From positions 1,984,001 to 2,048,000 of the forward strand of contig NZ_JAHZIL010000003.1 in the NCBI RefSeq assembly GCF_019443085.1: a stretch of DNA of 64,000 nucleotides, written 5' to 3'. The position numbers were made by a program, and so were the translations under genes. This DNA comes from Marinobacter sp. F4218. GTDB taxonomy: Bacteria > Pseudomonadota > Gammaproteobacteria > Pseudomonadales > Oleiphilaceae. Below are positions 26,602 to 35,145 of this stretch, in pieces (the stretch's first letter is position 1; each line of letters opens with the position of its first letter). The notes under the pieces are model-generated. The model did not search any database, was not told where the DNA came from, and saw only the letters and a list, made by a program, of their open reading frames with translations.

Positions 26602-27812
26602 GGTAGCTCCGGATATCGGGCATCGGATTGGCCGGTTTGCTCCAGCCAGTTTCGCAGCGTCCTGACCGCCGCCTGGTCATCAGCGGCGATGGCCGCCCGG
26701 AGTGCCAGTGCCGTATCGAGGGGTTCGCGCTGGGTCTCCCAGTTCGCCATGGCGTGGCGCAGCGCAATATCAGGCCGTTCCTCGATGGCCAGCTGGAAGC
26801 GGGCAAAGTCCCGCTTGTGCAGCAGGGCCCCGCGCCACTGTGCTTCCTCGAAACGCTCCCGAATCCGGTTGGCCAGCCCGTCCTGGTCCGGATGCCCGGT
26901 TCGGCGCATGGCAATCACCCGCAGGACTGCGAGCGCGTCGACCTGCTCGTATCCCAGGGTCAGCGCCATGACCGACTGGACCTGCCCGTTTCTCAGGTAC
27001 CAATCTGCCAGCTGGGTACGGGTATACAGATCCGTCGGGCTACTGGCGAGAACGGCCTGCCAGTGCGCCTCGGCGGAAGCCAGTCCCAGTTGTGCTGCGA
27101 TATCCCCCAGGGTGCCCCTGGCCCAGAGGTAGCCCGCGGATCCGGTGTTACCAGCGGCGGCCAGTTGGTTCGCGAGACGGTCGTAGGCGGCCCGTGTCGC
27201 ACCGGATCGGGCGTCCACCTGTGCCAGGCAACTGGCGGCAATCAGGCCAGGGAATTCCGTGGACAACCGCTGGCAATGGGCACGGGCCTGGTGGTAGCGA
27301 CCCTGGACAGTTTCGAGGTTGGCCAGGGTCAGACGGGCCTGGATGCGTTGCCGGCGATCGGCACTCCGGTTGAGCACCTCCGCCAGATCCTGCCGAGCCT
27401 CGTCGAAACGGTGGAGGCTCTGCGCCAGGGTAGCCCTGAGAACGCGCAGGCGGTCGGTCATGGCGTCGTCCGGCCACTGCTGGAAGCGTCTTTCGGCATA
27501 ACCCAGAAATCTCGGGTCGCCGCTTCCCCGCGCCTGGTCGATCAGGGCCTGGACCTCCTCCGCCATGGCCGCCGCGCTCGGCGGTAGCCGGGTGCTCCGG
27601 GGTACCGCATCAGGCAGACGGGCGAGGATCGCTTCGTCTGCGAAATTGGTTTGGATCGGGGCCGGCGCCGCGGCGACCGGAATCGGCCAGGCCATCAGGC
27701 TCACAAGACCGATCCAGAACGAAAAAGCCCTGCCCCGAAGGGCAGGGAAAAACAACGCCGGAGACAGGCCAGTGTGGATCCGGCGAAGCGATGCATTACC
27801 GCAGCAGGTCAT
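26598..27812 (-). CDS. Secreted TPR-repeat protein
   Basis: This protein of about 404 residues has an N-terminal signal-like hydrophobic stretch (FWIGLVSLMAWPIPVAAA) and then helical TPR-like repeats (about 90-340: AYDRLANQLAAAGN, LGDIAAQLGLASAEAHWQAVLA). It is probably a periplasmic interaction scaffold. The start is unsettled. ATG at 27812 overlaps the lipoprotein gene by 17 nt and allows coupling. Starts nearer the hydrophobic stretch (TTG about 27752, ATG 27695) lack ribosome sites, and the last cuts the signal peptide. A terminator-like hairpin lies inside the 5' part of the frame. Confidence 0.7.
   Translation of the reverse strand: MTCCGNASLRRIHTGLSPALFFPALRGRAFSFWIGLVSLMAWPIPVAAAPAPIQTNFADEAILARLPDAVPRSTRLPPSAAAMAEEVQALIDQARGSGDPRFLGYAERRFQQWPDDAMTDRLRVLRATLAQSLHRFDEARQDLAEVLNRSADRRQRIQARLTLANLETVQGRYHQARAHCQRLSTEFPGLIAASCLAQVDARSGATRAAYDRLANQLAAAGNTGSAGYLWARGTLGDIAAQLGLASAEAHWQAVLASSPTDLYTRTQLADWYLRNGQVQSVMALTLGYEQVDALAVLRVIAMRRTGHPDQDGLANRIRERFEEAQWRGALLHKRDFARFQLAIEERPDIALRHAMANWETQREPLDTALALRAAIAADDQAAVRTLRNWLEQTGQSDARYPELP
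27728..27753 (-). terminator. Terminator-like hairpin within the 5' part of the TPR gene
   Basis: On the minus strand CCCTGCCC-TTCG-GGGCAGGG is followed by CTTTTTC. It is a perfect 8-bp stem with a UUCG loop and short T-run, just after the lipoprotein gene. It may lower expression of the downstream TPR and HupE genes unless ribosomes are translating across it. Confidence 0.75.
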
Positions 27813-28032
27813 CGTAGGCCTGAGGGTTGTTCTGGTCGTTGAAGCTGAAGTTGATTCGGTCAAGGCTCTCGGGAGCCCCGGTATTAGATGTGGCCTTGAC
27901 CTGCGCCTTCACGAACGTGGTGAAATCAAGGGTCAGGTTGGGGCCTTGGCCGGAGTTGCCGGAGTCACTGAAACAGCCTGACAGGGCAACAGCCATGGTG
28001 ACCGCCAATCCGATTTTCACGATGGAAAACAT
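27796..28032 (-). CDS. Small lipoprotein
   Basis: This 78-residue protein has a signal peptide ending in the lipobox LSGC (Cys about 20), so it should be lipid-anchored in the envelope. The mature 58 residues are polar with no recognised domain (FTTFVKAQVKATSNT, then INFSFNDQNNPQAYDDLLR). It lies 12 nt downstream of the DUF4331 gene and overlaps the possible start of the TPR gene, so it is a member of that operon. Confidence 0.8.
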   Translation of the reverse strand: MFSIVKIGLAVTMAVALSGCFSDSGNSGQGPNLTLDFTTFVKAQVKATSNTGAPESLDRINFSFNDQNNPQAYDDLLR

Positions 28033-28044
28033 ACGCGCTCCCTC

Positions 28045-29520
28045 CTACAGGCCGTTCGGTGAACCCGGGATCGGGGTCGCCAGGTACGGGAAGGTGGTTC
28101 TCAGCTCCGCCGGATCCAGCTGGACACCATCGGTGAACGGAACGTCCTTGTTTGGTGCATCGTCGGTGAGCGCGCCCATTGCGACACGAAGCGCCGCATC
28201 GACAACATCATCGACCGGGCGTCTGCCATTGGGGAAACCGGCGTTGTCTCCGCCGAGTACACCAAGGTCATTCTGGGAGCCCGCCGGTGTCGCCGGGACG
28301 GATGGATTGAGTCGCAGCATTTCCGAGGCGGTCACGCCCACCGGCATGTTCACGCCTGGCACGCCCGTCAGGAAGGCGGTGACGAGATCGGTCCGCGGGA
28401 AGTTGTTCGGCGCGACCGCACCGGCATCCCCGAAGAGAATTTCCAGGAGTTCCGGCAGTGTCGGATGCGTTACGTAGGTCGCGAACTGGCCGTCGTCCTT
28501 GGGCTCACTGGCGTTAAACTGATCCTTGTCTTTCAGGCCGATCACCACCTCGTTGACCAGCGGCATACCGAGACGGGACACCTGGGTGTAGGCACCGCCT
28601 TCCACGGTGGCACCCTTGCCATTCGCAGAGGGGCCCGGGTTGATGATCTGCGCCTGGCGAACACTTGCGGTCGTCCATGCGCCGATAACCGGCTGGCTGT
28701 TTGTGTTGGTGGCGGTGCCGGTCAGGCACTCGGTGGGGATTTCCAGGGCAAACGACGTCACGTTCTTGTTGGCCAGATCGCCAGGTCCTTCCGCATTGCG
28801 CATGCCCAGCGGGTTGGTGTTGACCAGGTCGAAGATCTCGCCGAGGTTGACCGCGAACGCTTCCTTTCGTTGGCCGACAAACACACGGCCGTCTGTGCTG
28901 CAGCCCGGAATGGTCATGCCGAAGATATGCTGGTCGGCGTAGCTGGCGTAGTCCGCAAAGGATTTGCCGCCGATGTTATCCAGGGGCTTGCTGAAAGTTT
29001 CGGTTCCGTTGGTGACGTTGGTCGAGGCATAGGACAGCCCGTTCCGGCGGTCGCCACGGATCACCGTCACGGTGTACTGCTGCTGCAACTGGACGTTGCC
29101 GTCGGCAGAGGCGTCGCCGATGTTCTTCAACGGCACGGAGACCATTTCCTGGCTGCCTTCGTCGCCCACGGGCAGTTGGATATCGTTCAACTGGTCCCGG
29201 AGGTTGAACTGGAAGGTGATGTCTTCCCGGGCGTCACCATCATTGTCGACGTGGATCTCGTAGACCGCGTCTTCATCCAGATCAAAGTAGTTCGGGCCAC
29301 CGTAGGCGTCCTGCAGGGGCAAATAATTGGCAATCAGGGTCACATAATCCGCGCGCCCGGATTCGTAGCTGCGAAACATGTAAAAATCGGTGCCGTCAAC
29401 TTTCGGGATTTCGGTGATGAAGGGTGCTTCCCGGTGGCTGGACGCGTGGCCGCTCGTGGCACTCAGGCAAAACCCGGCAACGGCGATTGCCAGGCCGGAG
29501 CGTTTCAGAATCGTTTTCAT
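28045..29520 (-). CDS. DUF4331-family secreted protein
   Basis: This 491-residue protein has a signal peptide (about 1-26, SGHA cut). The mature protein starts SSHREAPFITEIPKVDGTDFY, the hallmark N-terminus of DUF4331 proteins, and includes the Asp-rich stretch FDLDEDAVYEIHVDNDGDA that may bind calcium. The function of this family is unknown. It is the first gene of an operon with a lipoprotein, a TPR protein and a HupE-like permease, divergent from an ECF sigma gene. The start at 29520 is fixed by a purine-rich site (GAGGAAAAAGGA) directly upstream. Confidence 0.88.
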   Translation of the reverse strand: MKTILKRSGLAIAVAGFCLSATSGHASSHREAPFITEIPKVDGTDFYMFRSYESGRADYVTLIANYLPLQDAYGGPNYFDLDEDAVYEIHVDNDGDAREDITFQFNLRDQLNDIQLPVGDEGSQEMVSVPLKNIGDASADGNVQLQQQYTVTVIRGDRRNGLSYASTNVTNGTETFSKPLDNIGGKSFADYASYADQHIFGMTIPGCSTDGRVFVGQRKEAFAVNLGEIFDLVNTNPLGMRNAEGPGDLANKNVTSFALEIPTECLTGTATNTNSQPVIGAWTTASVRQAQIINPGPSANGKGATVEGGAYTQVSRLGMPLVNEVVIGLKDKDQFNASEPKDDGQFATYVTHPTLPELLEILFGDAGAVAPNNFPRTDLVTAFLTGVPGVNMPVGVTASEMLRLNPSVPATPAGSQNDLGVLGGDNAGFPNGRRPVDDVVDAALRVAMGALTDDAPNKDVPFTDGVQLDPAELRTTFPYLATPIPGSPNGL

Positions 29521-29679
29521 TCCTTTTTCCTCTTCTTGTGCGGTTGGTTCACAGGAGGAAACGGGAGCCTTCGGAAGAAAGATGCAGGACCGAACAAAAA
29601 TAATCTTTTGGGCAGGCTTCGCATCCCTATGCCTACTTTGAGCGTATTGGAACCAGAGCCAATAATAAGCGGAGATGTT

Positions 29680-30237
29680 ATGAATCCAGGCCAGACTGAT
29701 CAGGAGGACCTGATGCGCTTGCTGTTCTCGGTGGCGCACCAGGACCGGAAGGCCTTTGCGCGGCTGTATGAAGCCATCGCATCGCGGATGTTCGGGTTGT
29801 GCATGAAACTGGCAGGCCAGCGGGAGCTGGCGGAGGAAGCTCTGCAGGAGGCTTTTATCCAGATCTGGCACCACGCAGGTGAATACCATGAAGGGCGTGG
29901 AACGCCGATGGGCTGGATGATGACCATTGCCCGTTACCGGACCCTGGATCTGATCCGGTCCCGGAAAGTCAGGCAGACGGCTGGTGATGATCACCTTGAA
30001 CACGTGGAAGACCAGCGAGCCGGTCCCCTGGACGATTCCCTGCGCAACGCCGGCTCGGCCCAACTGACGGGCTGTCTGGAAGAGCTTACGGACGTACAGC
30101 GGGACAGCATCCTGCTGTCATACTATCGCGGGTTCACCCACGAGGAACTGGCTCAGGCCCTGAGTTCGCCGATCGGTACGGTGAAAAGCTGGATCCGGCG
30201 CGGTTTGCTGGCGTTGAAGAGGTGCCTGGAACAATGA
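29680..30237 (+). CDS. ECF RNA polymerase sigma factor (SigK-like)
   Basis: This 185-residue protein has sigma region 2 (about 20-90, AFARLYEAIASRMFGLC, then GWMMTIARYRTLDLIR) and region 4 (about 125-180, LTDVQRDSILLSYYRGFTHEEL, then GTVKSWIRRGLLALKRCL). The next gene, overlapping by ATGA, is its predicted anti-sigma factor. The divergent DUF4331 operon is the natural target. The start at 29680 has GGAG 6 nt upstream. A long frame extending 1.2 kb upstream in phase is antisense to the DUF4331 gene and is not part of the protein. Confidence 0.92.
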   Translation: MNPGQTDQEDLMRLLFSVAHQDRKAFARLYEAIASRMFGLCMKLAGQRELAEEALQEAFIQIWHHAGEYHEGRGTPMGWMMTIARYRTLDLIRSRKVRQTAGDDHLEHVEDQRAGPLDDSLRNAGSAQLTGCLEELTDVQRDSILLSYYRGFTHEELAQALSSPIGTVKSWIRRGLLALKRCLEQ

Positions 30238-30926
30238 AAAAGACACCGGAACGTATCGAAAGCCTGGCCGCCGAGTATGTGCTGGGTTCATTGAGGGGCC
30301 AGGCCCGGGTCAGGTTCGAGCGCTGGATGATGGAGTCGGCCCGGGTTCGCCAGGAGGTCTGGTTCTGGGAGGAGAAGCTGGGCCAGCTTTCCTCAGAAGT
30401 GCCGCCGGTAACTCCACCCCGGTCCGCCTGGAAATCCATCGAACGTCGGCTCTGGCCGCAGACGGCCCGGGTCAAGGCCCGCTCCGGCATCGGCTTGCGC
30501 TGGATTTGGCCGGGGTGGAGCCTGACGGCAACGGCGGCTGCCGTCGTGCTGGCAGTGTTGCTGGTCCAGCAGCCAACGCCAACGCCGCAGTTATCCGGCG
30601 CGATTGTGCAGGCCGATATCAGTGACCCGCTCTGGCTGGTCAGCGAGTCCGGGCAGAACAATTTGCTGAAATTGCGATCGGTCGCCGCGAGCGCCGCCGA
30701 TGCCGGCAAGGACTATGAGCTCTGGATCGTGCCTGAAGACGGGCAGCCGCTGTCGCTCGGGGTGATTCCCGCCGGTGGCGTGCATCAGGTGACCCTGACC
30801 GATGAGGCCCGGACGGCATTGTCGCAGAGTCGAACCCTGGCGATCAGCCTTGAGCCCCTGGGCGGATCACCGACCGGCGCGCCCACGGGCCCGATTCTGC
30901 ACGTGACCAAACTCTACGAGCTTTAA
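30234..30926 (+). CDS. RskA-like membrane anti-sigma factor
   Basis: This 230-residue protein has a cytoplasmic N-terminal anti-sigma domain (about 5-60, ESLAAEYVLGSLRGQARVRFE), one membrane helix (about 97-118, LTATAAAVVLAVLLV) and a C-terminal RskA-type periplasmic domain (about 130-230, YELWIVPEDGQPLSLGVIP). It should hold the ECF sigma factor inactive until an envelope signal triggers release. It lacks the zinc-binding HxxxCxxC of ZAS anti-sigmas. The start overlaps the sigma stop (ATGA). It is convergent with the HDOD gene 7 nt away. Confidence 0.9.
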   Translation: MKKTPERIESLAAEYVLGSLRGQARVRFERWMMESARVRQEVWFWEEKLGQLSSEVPPVTPPRSAWKSIERRLWPQTARVKARSGIGLRWIWPGWSLTATAAAVVLAVLLVQQPTPTPQLSGAIVQADISDPLWLVSESGQNNLLKLRSVAASAADAGKDYELWIVPEDGQPLSLGVIPAGGVHQVTLTDEARTALSQSRTLAISLEPLGGSPTGAPTGPILHVTKLYEL

Positions 30927-30933
30927 TACAGGC

Positions 30934-32334
30934 TCATCTGGCGGCGATCAGCGCCAGGCACAGCTGGGCGTTCTGGATGAAGTGACCGAACGCCGACAGC
31001 TGTTGCTCGGAAGGGGTGTAACCGCCGGCGGCATTGTCGGCGTAGAACAGGCCCACCAGACGGCCGTTGGCCCGGAGTGGGCCCACCAGCGCCGGCACCC
31101 GGCCAAGCCAGCGGTCGTAACCGGTCTGGCCGGCATCGGCGTCAGGACGGTAGATAAAACAGCCGGCGTCCGGCACCAGCTTACCCAGCGGGCCAGAGCC
31201 ATCCCTTGGGACGGTGAGCTGGTCACGCCAGTCATCGGTTCCCCGGCCGCTCAGTTTCCGGGGCACCAGTTCCCGGCCAGTGCGATCGCCCATTAACAGT
31301 GCGACCCGCTGCATGCCGATGGCCCGGTGAATGCCTTCGATCACCAGCTGGCAGACTTCATTGATGTCCGGCTTTTCGGCCAGACTCTCGGTCAGGTCGC
31401 GCAGAATTTGAAGCTGCAGTTCCGGATCCATCTCGGGTGCCTTCGCCGCCGCCTTGTCGCCATCCTGCTGGTTGCCGGGCATCAGGGCAGTGATTTGCGG
31501 AATGCCGAGGGAGACAGCCACGCGGGCAGCCTCGGTGGCATTGACCTTGACCTGGTCACGAACCGTCGCCGGATTTTCGCCGATATCCTTGCCCAGCTGT
31601 TCCAGCACCTTGTCCATTTCGGCGCCGCGCCAGCCCTGCTCCGACAATCGCGCCATCTCCACCGAATGCCGTACCAGGCTGGCATTGGGGGAATTGGCCT
31701 CCCCGGGCGCTACCACGTCCTTGATGAACGGGCCCAGCGACCAGGCCTCCACCAGGCCCCGGGTAATCTCGGTAAAGGTGGTGTGCAGCACGGTCTTCTG
31801 GGCTTCCACCGGTGGTTCTTCCAGGCGCAACCGCTGTTCCAGTTCGGTGGCCTGTTCGGTCTCGCAGGACCAGAACGCGAGTTCCCCGATGTTCATCAGC
31901 AGGGCGCCAATAAAGACTTCCTCCAGCGCGGTTTCATTCCGTTTCGGCATCAGGCAGCGGGCCTGGACAGCGGCATGGATGGCTCGGGCCAGGCACCGCA
32001 ACAGGTGGGGCCGGTCATTGAGTTGAAGCAGAGCGTCGACAATCAGCGAGGAAATGGCCATGGATTTCACGGCATCGAAGCCAATCAGGGTGATGGCCCG
32101 GCTGACGGTGCTGACCTGGGTGCGGGTCTGGTTGTAGAACACTGTGTTGGACAGCCGCAGCACCTGGGAGGTGAGCTGGGCATCGTTGAGAATCACGTTG
32201 GCCAGCTCGTTGACGGTGCTGTTGCGGCTGTCGGTCAGCTCGTTGATGCGCCGGAGGGTGTTGGCCAGTACCGGCAGCTCCACTTTGCTCAGGTAGGTGA
32301 CCCAGGCCCGGGTCGAGGTCATCCGTGAGGGCAT
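30934..32334 (-). CDS. HDOD domain protein with C-terminal GAF-like domain
   Basis: This protein of about 466 residues has an N-terminal HDOD domain (about 15-215, SKVELPVLANTLRRINELT, with NDAQLTSQVLRLSN and IGFDAVKSMAIS) and a C-terminal GAF-like domain (about 315-465). HDOD proteins act in signalling and lack HD phosphohydrolase ligands. There is no membrane segment. The start is uncertain: ATG 32334 and ATG 32322 lack good ribosome sites, and a GTG at 32391 is also possible. It is divergent from metN. Confidence 0.85.
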   Translation of the reverse strand: MPSRMTSTRAWVTYLSKVELPVLANTLRRINELTDSRNSTVNELANVILNDAQLTSQVLRLSNTVFYNQTRTQVSTVSRAITLIGFDAVKSMAISSLIVDALLQLNDRPHLLRCLARAIHAAVQARCLMPKRNETALEEVFIGALLMNIGELAFWSCETEQATELEQRLRLEEPPVEAQKTVLHTTFTEITRGLVEAWSLGPFIKDVVAPGEANSPNASLVRHSVEMARLSEQGWRGAEMDKVLEQLGKDIGENPATVRDQVKVNATEAARVAVSLGIPQITALMPGNQQDGDKAAAKAPEMDPELQLQILRDLTESLAEKPDINEVCQLVIEGIHRAIGMQRVALLMGDRTGRELVPRKLSGRGTDDWRDQLTVPRDGSGPLGKLVPDAGCFIYRPDADAGQTGYDRWLGRVPALVGPLRANGRLVGLFYADNAAGGYTPSEQQLSAFGHFIQNAQLCLALIAAR

Positions 32335-32515
32335 CGTATCGGTTTGGTTGGTCACTTGGGTGGTCTCAGGGCAGAGCGCTTCAGGGAACACGGAGGTTAT
32401 TGTTTGGTCTCCAGTTTAGTTCACCGCCCGATGCGGTGTCAGGTAACCGTTTGTGTAAGGGCATTTACCCACGGGTATCGGTGCCTGCGGATTCGGGTTT
32501 GGCGAGTGAATGGGC

Positions 32516-32521
32516 TATAAT
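32516..32521 (+). promoter_or_regulatory. -10 box upstream of metN
   Basis: A perfect TATAAT lies 36 nt before the metN start codon. The -35 region is weak (TTCGGG at 18 nt). I see no MetJ boxes or SAM riboswitch in the 220 nt upstream of metN. Confidence 0.5.
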
Positions 32522-32556
32522 CGCCGGTTTTAACGCTGCACCCACAAGGCGCTACC

Positions 32557-33564
32557 GTGATTGTATTTGACCAGGTACAGAAGTCGTATCAGGTAGGCGG
32601 CCGGGCGATCCCCGCGCTGCATCCCACCGATATGACCATTGAAACCGGCGAGGTGTTTGGCATCGTCGGTCACTCCGGCGCAGGTAAATCCACGCTGGTG
32701 CGTCTGATCAACCTGCTGGAACCGCCCACCGATGGCCGGATTCTGATCGACGACGAAAACATTACCCATTATAACGCCGCCGAGTTGCGGGCCTTCCGGC
32801 GCAAGGTCGGGATGATCTTCCAGCACTTCAATCTGCTGTCGTCCAAGACCGTCGCGGACAACATCGCCTTTCCCATGAAACTGGCCGGCATCTACTCGAA
32901 ATCCGAGATCCGTGACCGGGTAGAGGAGCTGCTCGCCCGGGTGAGCCTGACTGACCATGCCAACAAGTACCCGTCCCAGCTGTCCGGCGGGCAGAAGCAG
33001 CGGGTCGGGATTGCCCGAGCCCTGGCCTGCCGGCCGACCATTCTGCTGTGCGACGAGGCCACCAGTGCTCTTGACCCGCAAACCACCCAGTCCGTGCTGA
33101 AACTGCTGGCGGACATCAACCGTGAGCTGGGCCTGACCATTGTTCTGATTACCCATGAAATGGATGTGGTGCGCCGGGTATGCGACCGGGTAGCGGTGAT
33201 GGACGCCGGTCGTGTGGTGGAAATGGGGCCGGTCAGTGAGGTGTTTCTGCATCCGCAGCATCCGACCACCCGGGATTTCGTGTTCGAAAGCGAAAGCATC
33301 GACAGTGAGGAGCTTCAGGAAGATCTGCAGAAGGCCGATGGCCGTATCATGCGCCTCACCTTCAAGGGTGATGCTACCTACAAGCCGCTGCTGGGCAGCG
33401 TGGCCCGGGAGTCCGGCGTGGATTTCAGTATCCTGTCCGGCCGGATCGATCACATCAAGGATACGCCCTACGGGCAGCTGACTCTGTCGCTGGTCGGTGG
33501 CGATCTGGAGGTCGCCATGAACGCCCTTAAGGCCGCCGACGTTCACGTGGAGGTGCTGCGCTGA
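32557..33564 (+). CDS. metN: Methionine ABC transporter ATP-binding protein MetN
   Basis: This 335-residue ATPase has Walker [10 protein letters not shown] (about 38-46), signature LSGGQKQR, Walker [13 protein letters not shown], and a C-terminal regulatory (NIL/ACT-like) domain (about 265-335) that binds methionine for feedback inhibition. It powers D/L-methionine import with MetI and MetQ encoded next. The start is GTG with AAGG 7 nt upstream. The stop overlaps the metI start by 1 nt. Confidence 0.95.
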   Translation: MIVFDQVQKSYQVGGRAIPALHPTDMTIETGEVFGIVGHSGAGKSTLVRLINLLEPPTDGRILIDDENITHYNAAELRAFRRKVGMIFQHFNLLSSKTVADNIAFPMKLAGIYSKSEIRDRVEELLARVSLTDHANKYPSQLSGGQKQRVGIARALACRPTILLCDEATSALDPQTTQSVLKLLADINRELGLTIVLITHEMDVVRRVCDRVAVMDAGRVVEMGPVSEVFLHPQHPTTRDFVFESESIDSEELQEDLQKADGRIMRLTFKGDATYKPLLGSVARESGVDFSILSGRIDHIKDTPYGQLTLSLVGGDLEVAMNALKAADVHVEVLR

Positions 33565-34241
33565 TGGACGCCCTGATGGATGGTTTACTGAGCAACGTTG
33601 ACTGGTCGGAAATCGGCTGGGCCAGCTGGGACACTCTGGTCATGGTGGGCATGTCCCTGCTGTTCAGTGTGTTGATCGGCCTGCCCGTCGGCGTGTTGCT
33701 GTTCCTTTTCGGCAAGCGCCAGTTGCTGGAGCAGCCGGTAGCCTATGCCGTGTTGTCGTTTGTGGTGAACGTGCTGCGGTCGGTGCCCTTTATCATCCTG
33801 CTGATCGTGATGATTCCGTTCACGGTGATGCTGATCGGCACCTCCCTCGGCGTTGCCGGCGCGATTCCACCGCTGGTGGCGGGCGGCGCGCCGTTCTTTG
33901 CCCGGCTGGTGGAAACCTCGCTGCGTGAGGTGGATCGCGGCATCATCGAAGCGACCCAGGCCATGGGCGCGAGCGTCAAGCAGATCATCTTCGGCGCGCT
34001 GCTGCCAGAGGCCCTCCCGGGCATCATTGCCGGTATTACCGTTACCGCAATCACCCTGGTTTCCTACGCCGCCATGTCCGGTGTGATCGGCGGTGGCGGT
34101 CTGGGTGACCTGGCGATCCGCTTCGGATATCAACGATTCCAGACCGATGTCATGGTCATTACCGTGGCCTTGCTGGTGATTTTCGTTCAGGTGCTGCAGA
34201 TGGCCGGTGACCGTCTGGTGCTCTATTTCAGCCGTAAATAA
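33564..34241 (+). CDS. metI: Methionine ABC transporter permease MetI
   Basis: This 225-residue inner-membrane permease has five helices and the conserved EAA loop region (about 125-150, EATQAMGASVKQIIFGALLPEALPG as the coupling segment). It forms the methionine channel as a dimer with MetN. It is coupled to metN by a 1-nt overlap and lies 20 nt before metQ. Confidence 0.95.
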   Translation: MDALMDGLLSNVDWSEIGWASWDTLVMVGMSLLFSVLIGLPVGVLLFLFGKRQLLEQPVAYAVLSFVVNVLRSVPFIILLIVMIPFTVMLIGTSLGVAGAIPPLVAGGAPFFARLVETSLREVDRGIIEATQAMGASVKQIIFGALLPEALPGIIAGITVTAITLVSYAAMSGVIGGGGLGDLAIRFGYQRFQTDVMVITVALLVIFVQVLQMAGDRLVLYFSRK

Positions 34242-34261
34242 TTCAAACAGGAGAACGTAGA

Positions 34262-35044
34262 ATGAATCTCAAGAAATCCCTGGTGGCGCTGGCTGCCGCT
34301 GTAACTGTTTCTGCCGCCGCCTCCGCCGAGGAGCTCTCGGTAGCGGCGACGCCGGTTCCCCACGCGGAAATCCTGGAATTTGTGAAGCCGACCCTGGCGG
34401 AACAGGGTGTGGAACTGGATGTGAAGGTATTCACCGACTACATCCAGCCCAACATCCAGGTGGACCAGAAACGGATGGACGCCAACTTCTTCCAGCACAA
34501 GCCCTATCTGGATGAGTTCAATGCCGGGCGTGGCACCAATCTGGTGACAGTAACCGGTGTTCACGTAGAGCCGTTCGGCGCCTACTCCAGCAAGATCGAT
34601 TCCCTGGAAGCACTGGAAGACGGTGCGGTTGTCGCCATTCCGAACGATCCCACCAATGGCGGACGTGCCCTGTTGCTGCTCCAGAAAGCCGGCCTGATCA
34701 CGTTGAATGATGCCAGCAAGATCACGGCAACGCCCCGTGACATTGCCGAGAACCCGAAGAATCTGGACTTCAAGGAACTGGAAGCGGCGACCCTGCCGCG
34801 GATCCTGAACCAGGTCGATGTTGCGCTGATCAACACCAACTATGCCCTTGAGGCCGGTCTGAATCCGACCGAGGACGCGCTGGTGATTGAAGGGTCCGAT
34901 TCCCCGTACGTGAACATTCTGGTTGCCCGTCCCGATAACAAGGACAGCGAAGCCATGCAGAAGCTGGCTGCCGCCCTGACGTCCGATTCGGTCAGGGCGT
35001 TCATCAAGGAAAATTACGAGGGCGCTGTGGTTCCTGCGTTCTGA
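34262..35044 (+). CDS. metQ: Methionine-binding protein MetQ
   Basis: This 260-residue NLPA/MetQ-family substrate-binding protein (mature start near ELSVAATPVPHAEILEFVKP) has a signal peptide of about 22 residues. Unlike many MetQ proteins it has no lipobox cysteine; the cut site looks like AAASA-EE, giving a soluble periplasmic protein. An AGGAG site lies upstream, and a strong terminator follows the stop at 35083-35115. Confidence 0.93.
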   Translation: MNLKKSLVALAAAVTVSAAASAEELSVAATPVPHAEILEFVKPTLAEQGVELDVKVFTDYIQPNIQVDQKRMDANFFQHKPYLDEFNAGRGTNLVTVTGVHVEPFGAYSSKIDSLEALEDGAVVAIPNDPTNGGRALLLLQKAGLITLNDASKITATPRDIAENPKNLDFKELEAATLPRILNQVDVALINTNYALEAGLNPTEDALVIEGSDSPYVNILVARPDNKDSEAMQKLAAALTSDSVRAFIKENYEGAVVPAF

Positions 35045-35077
35045 AGTGCGCCGGCCCACGGCCGGAACGACGGATAA

Positions 35078-35115
35078 AAAAAGGCCGGGCAGCGAAACTG
35101 CCCGGCCTTTTTATT
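35078..35115 (+). terminator. Bidirectional terminator between metQ and peroxiredoxin
   Basis: GGCCGGGCAG and CTGCCCGGCC form a perfect 10-bp stem with a CGAAA loop. T-rich sequence follows on the plus strand and an A-run precedes it, so it can end transcription of both convergent genes. Confidence 0.95.
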
Positions 35116-35145
35116 TTGGGCCATCGGTGTGATGGAGTGCGGTGA

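Noticed and set aside
28465..29679. In-frame 5' extension of the ECF sigma gene
   Set aside because: It runs antisense through the DUF4331 gene; the ribosome site at 29671-29674 and the sigma domain fix the start at 29680.
32392..32556. Possible SAM riboswitch or MetJ operator upstream of metN
   Set aside because: No conserved riboswitch core and no AGACGTCT-type boxes are present.
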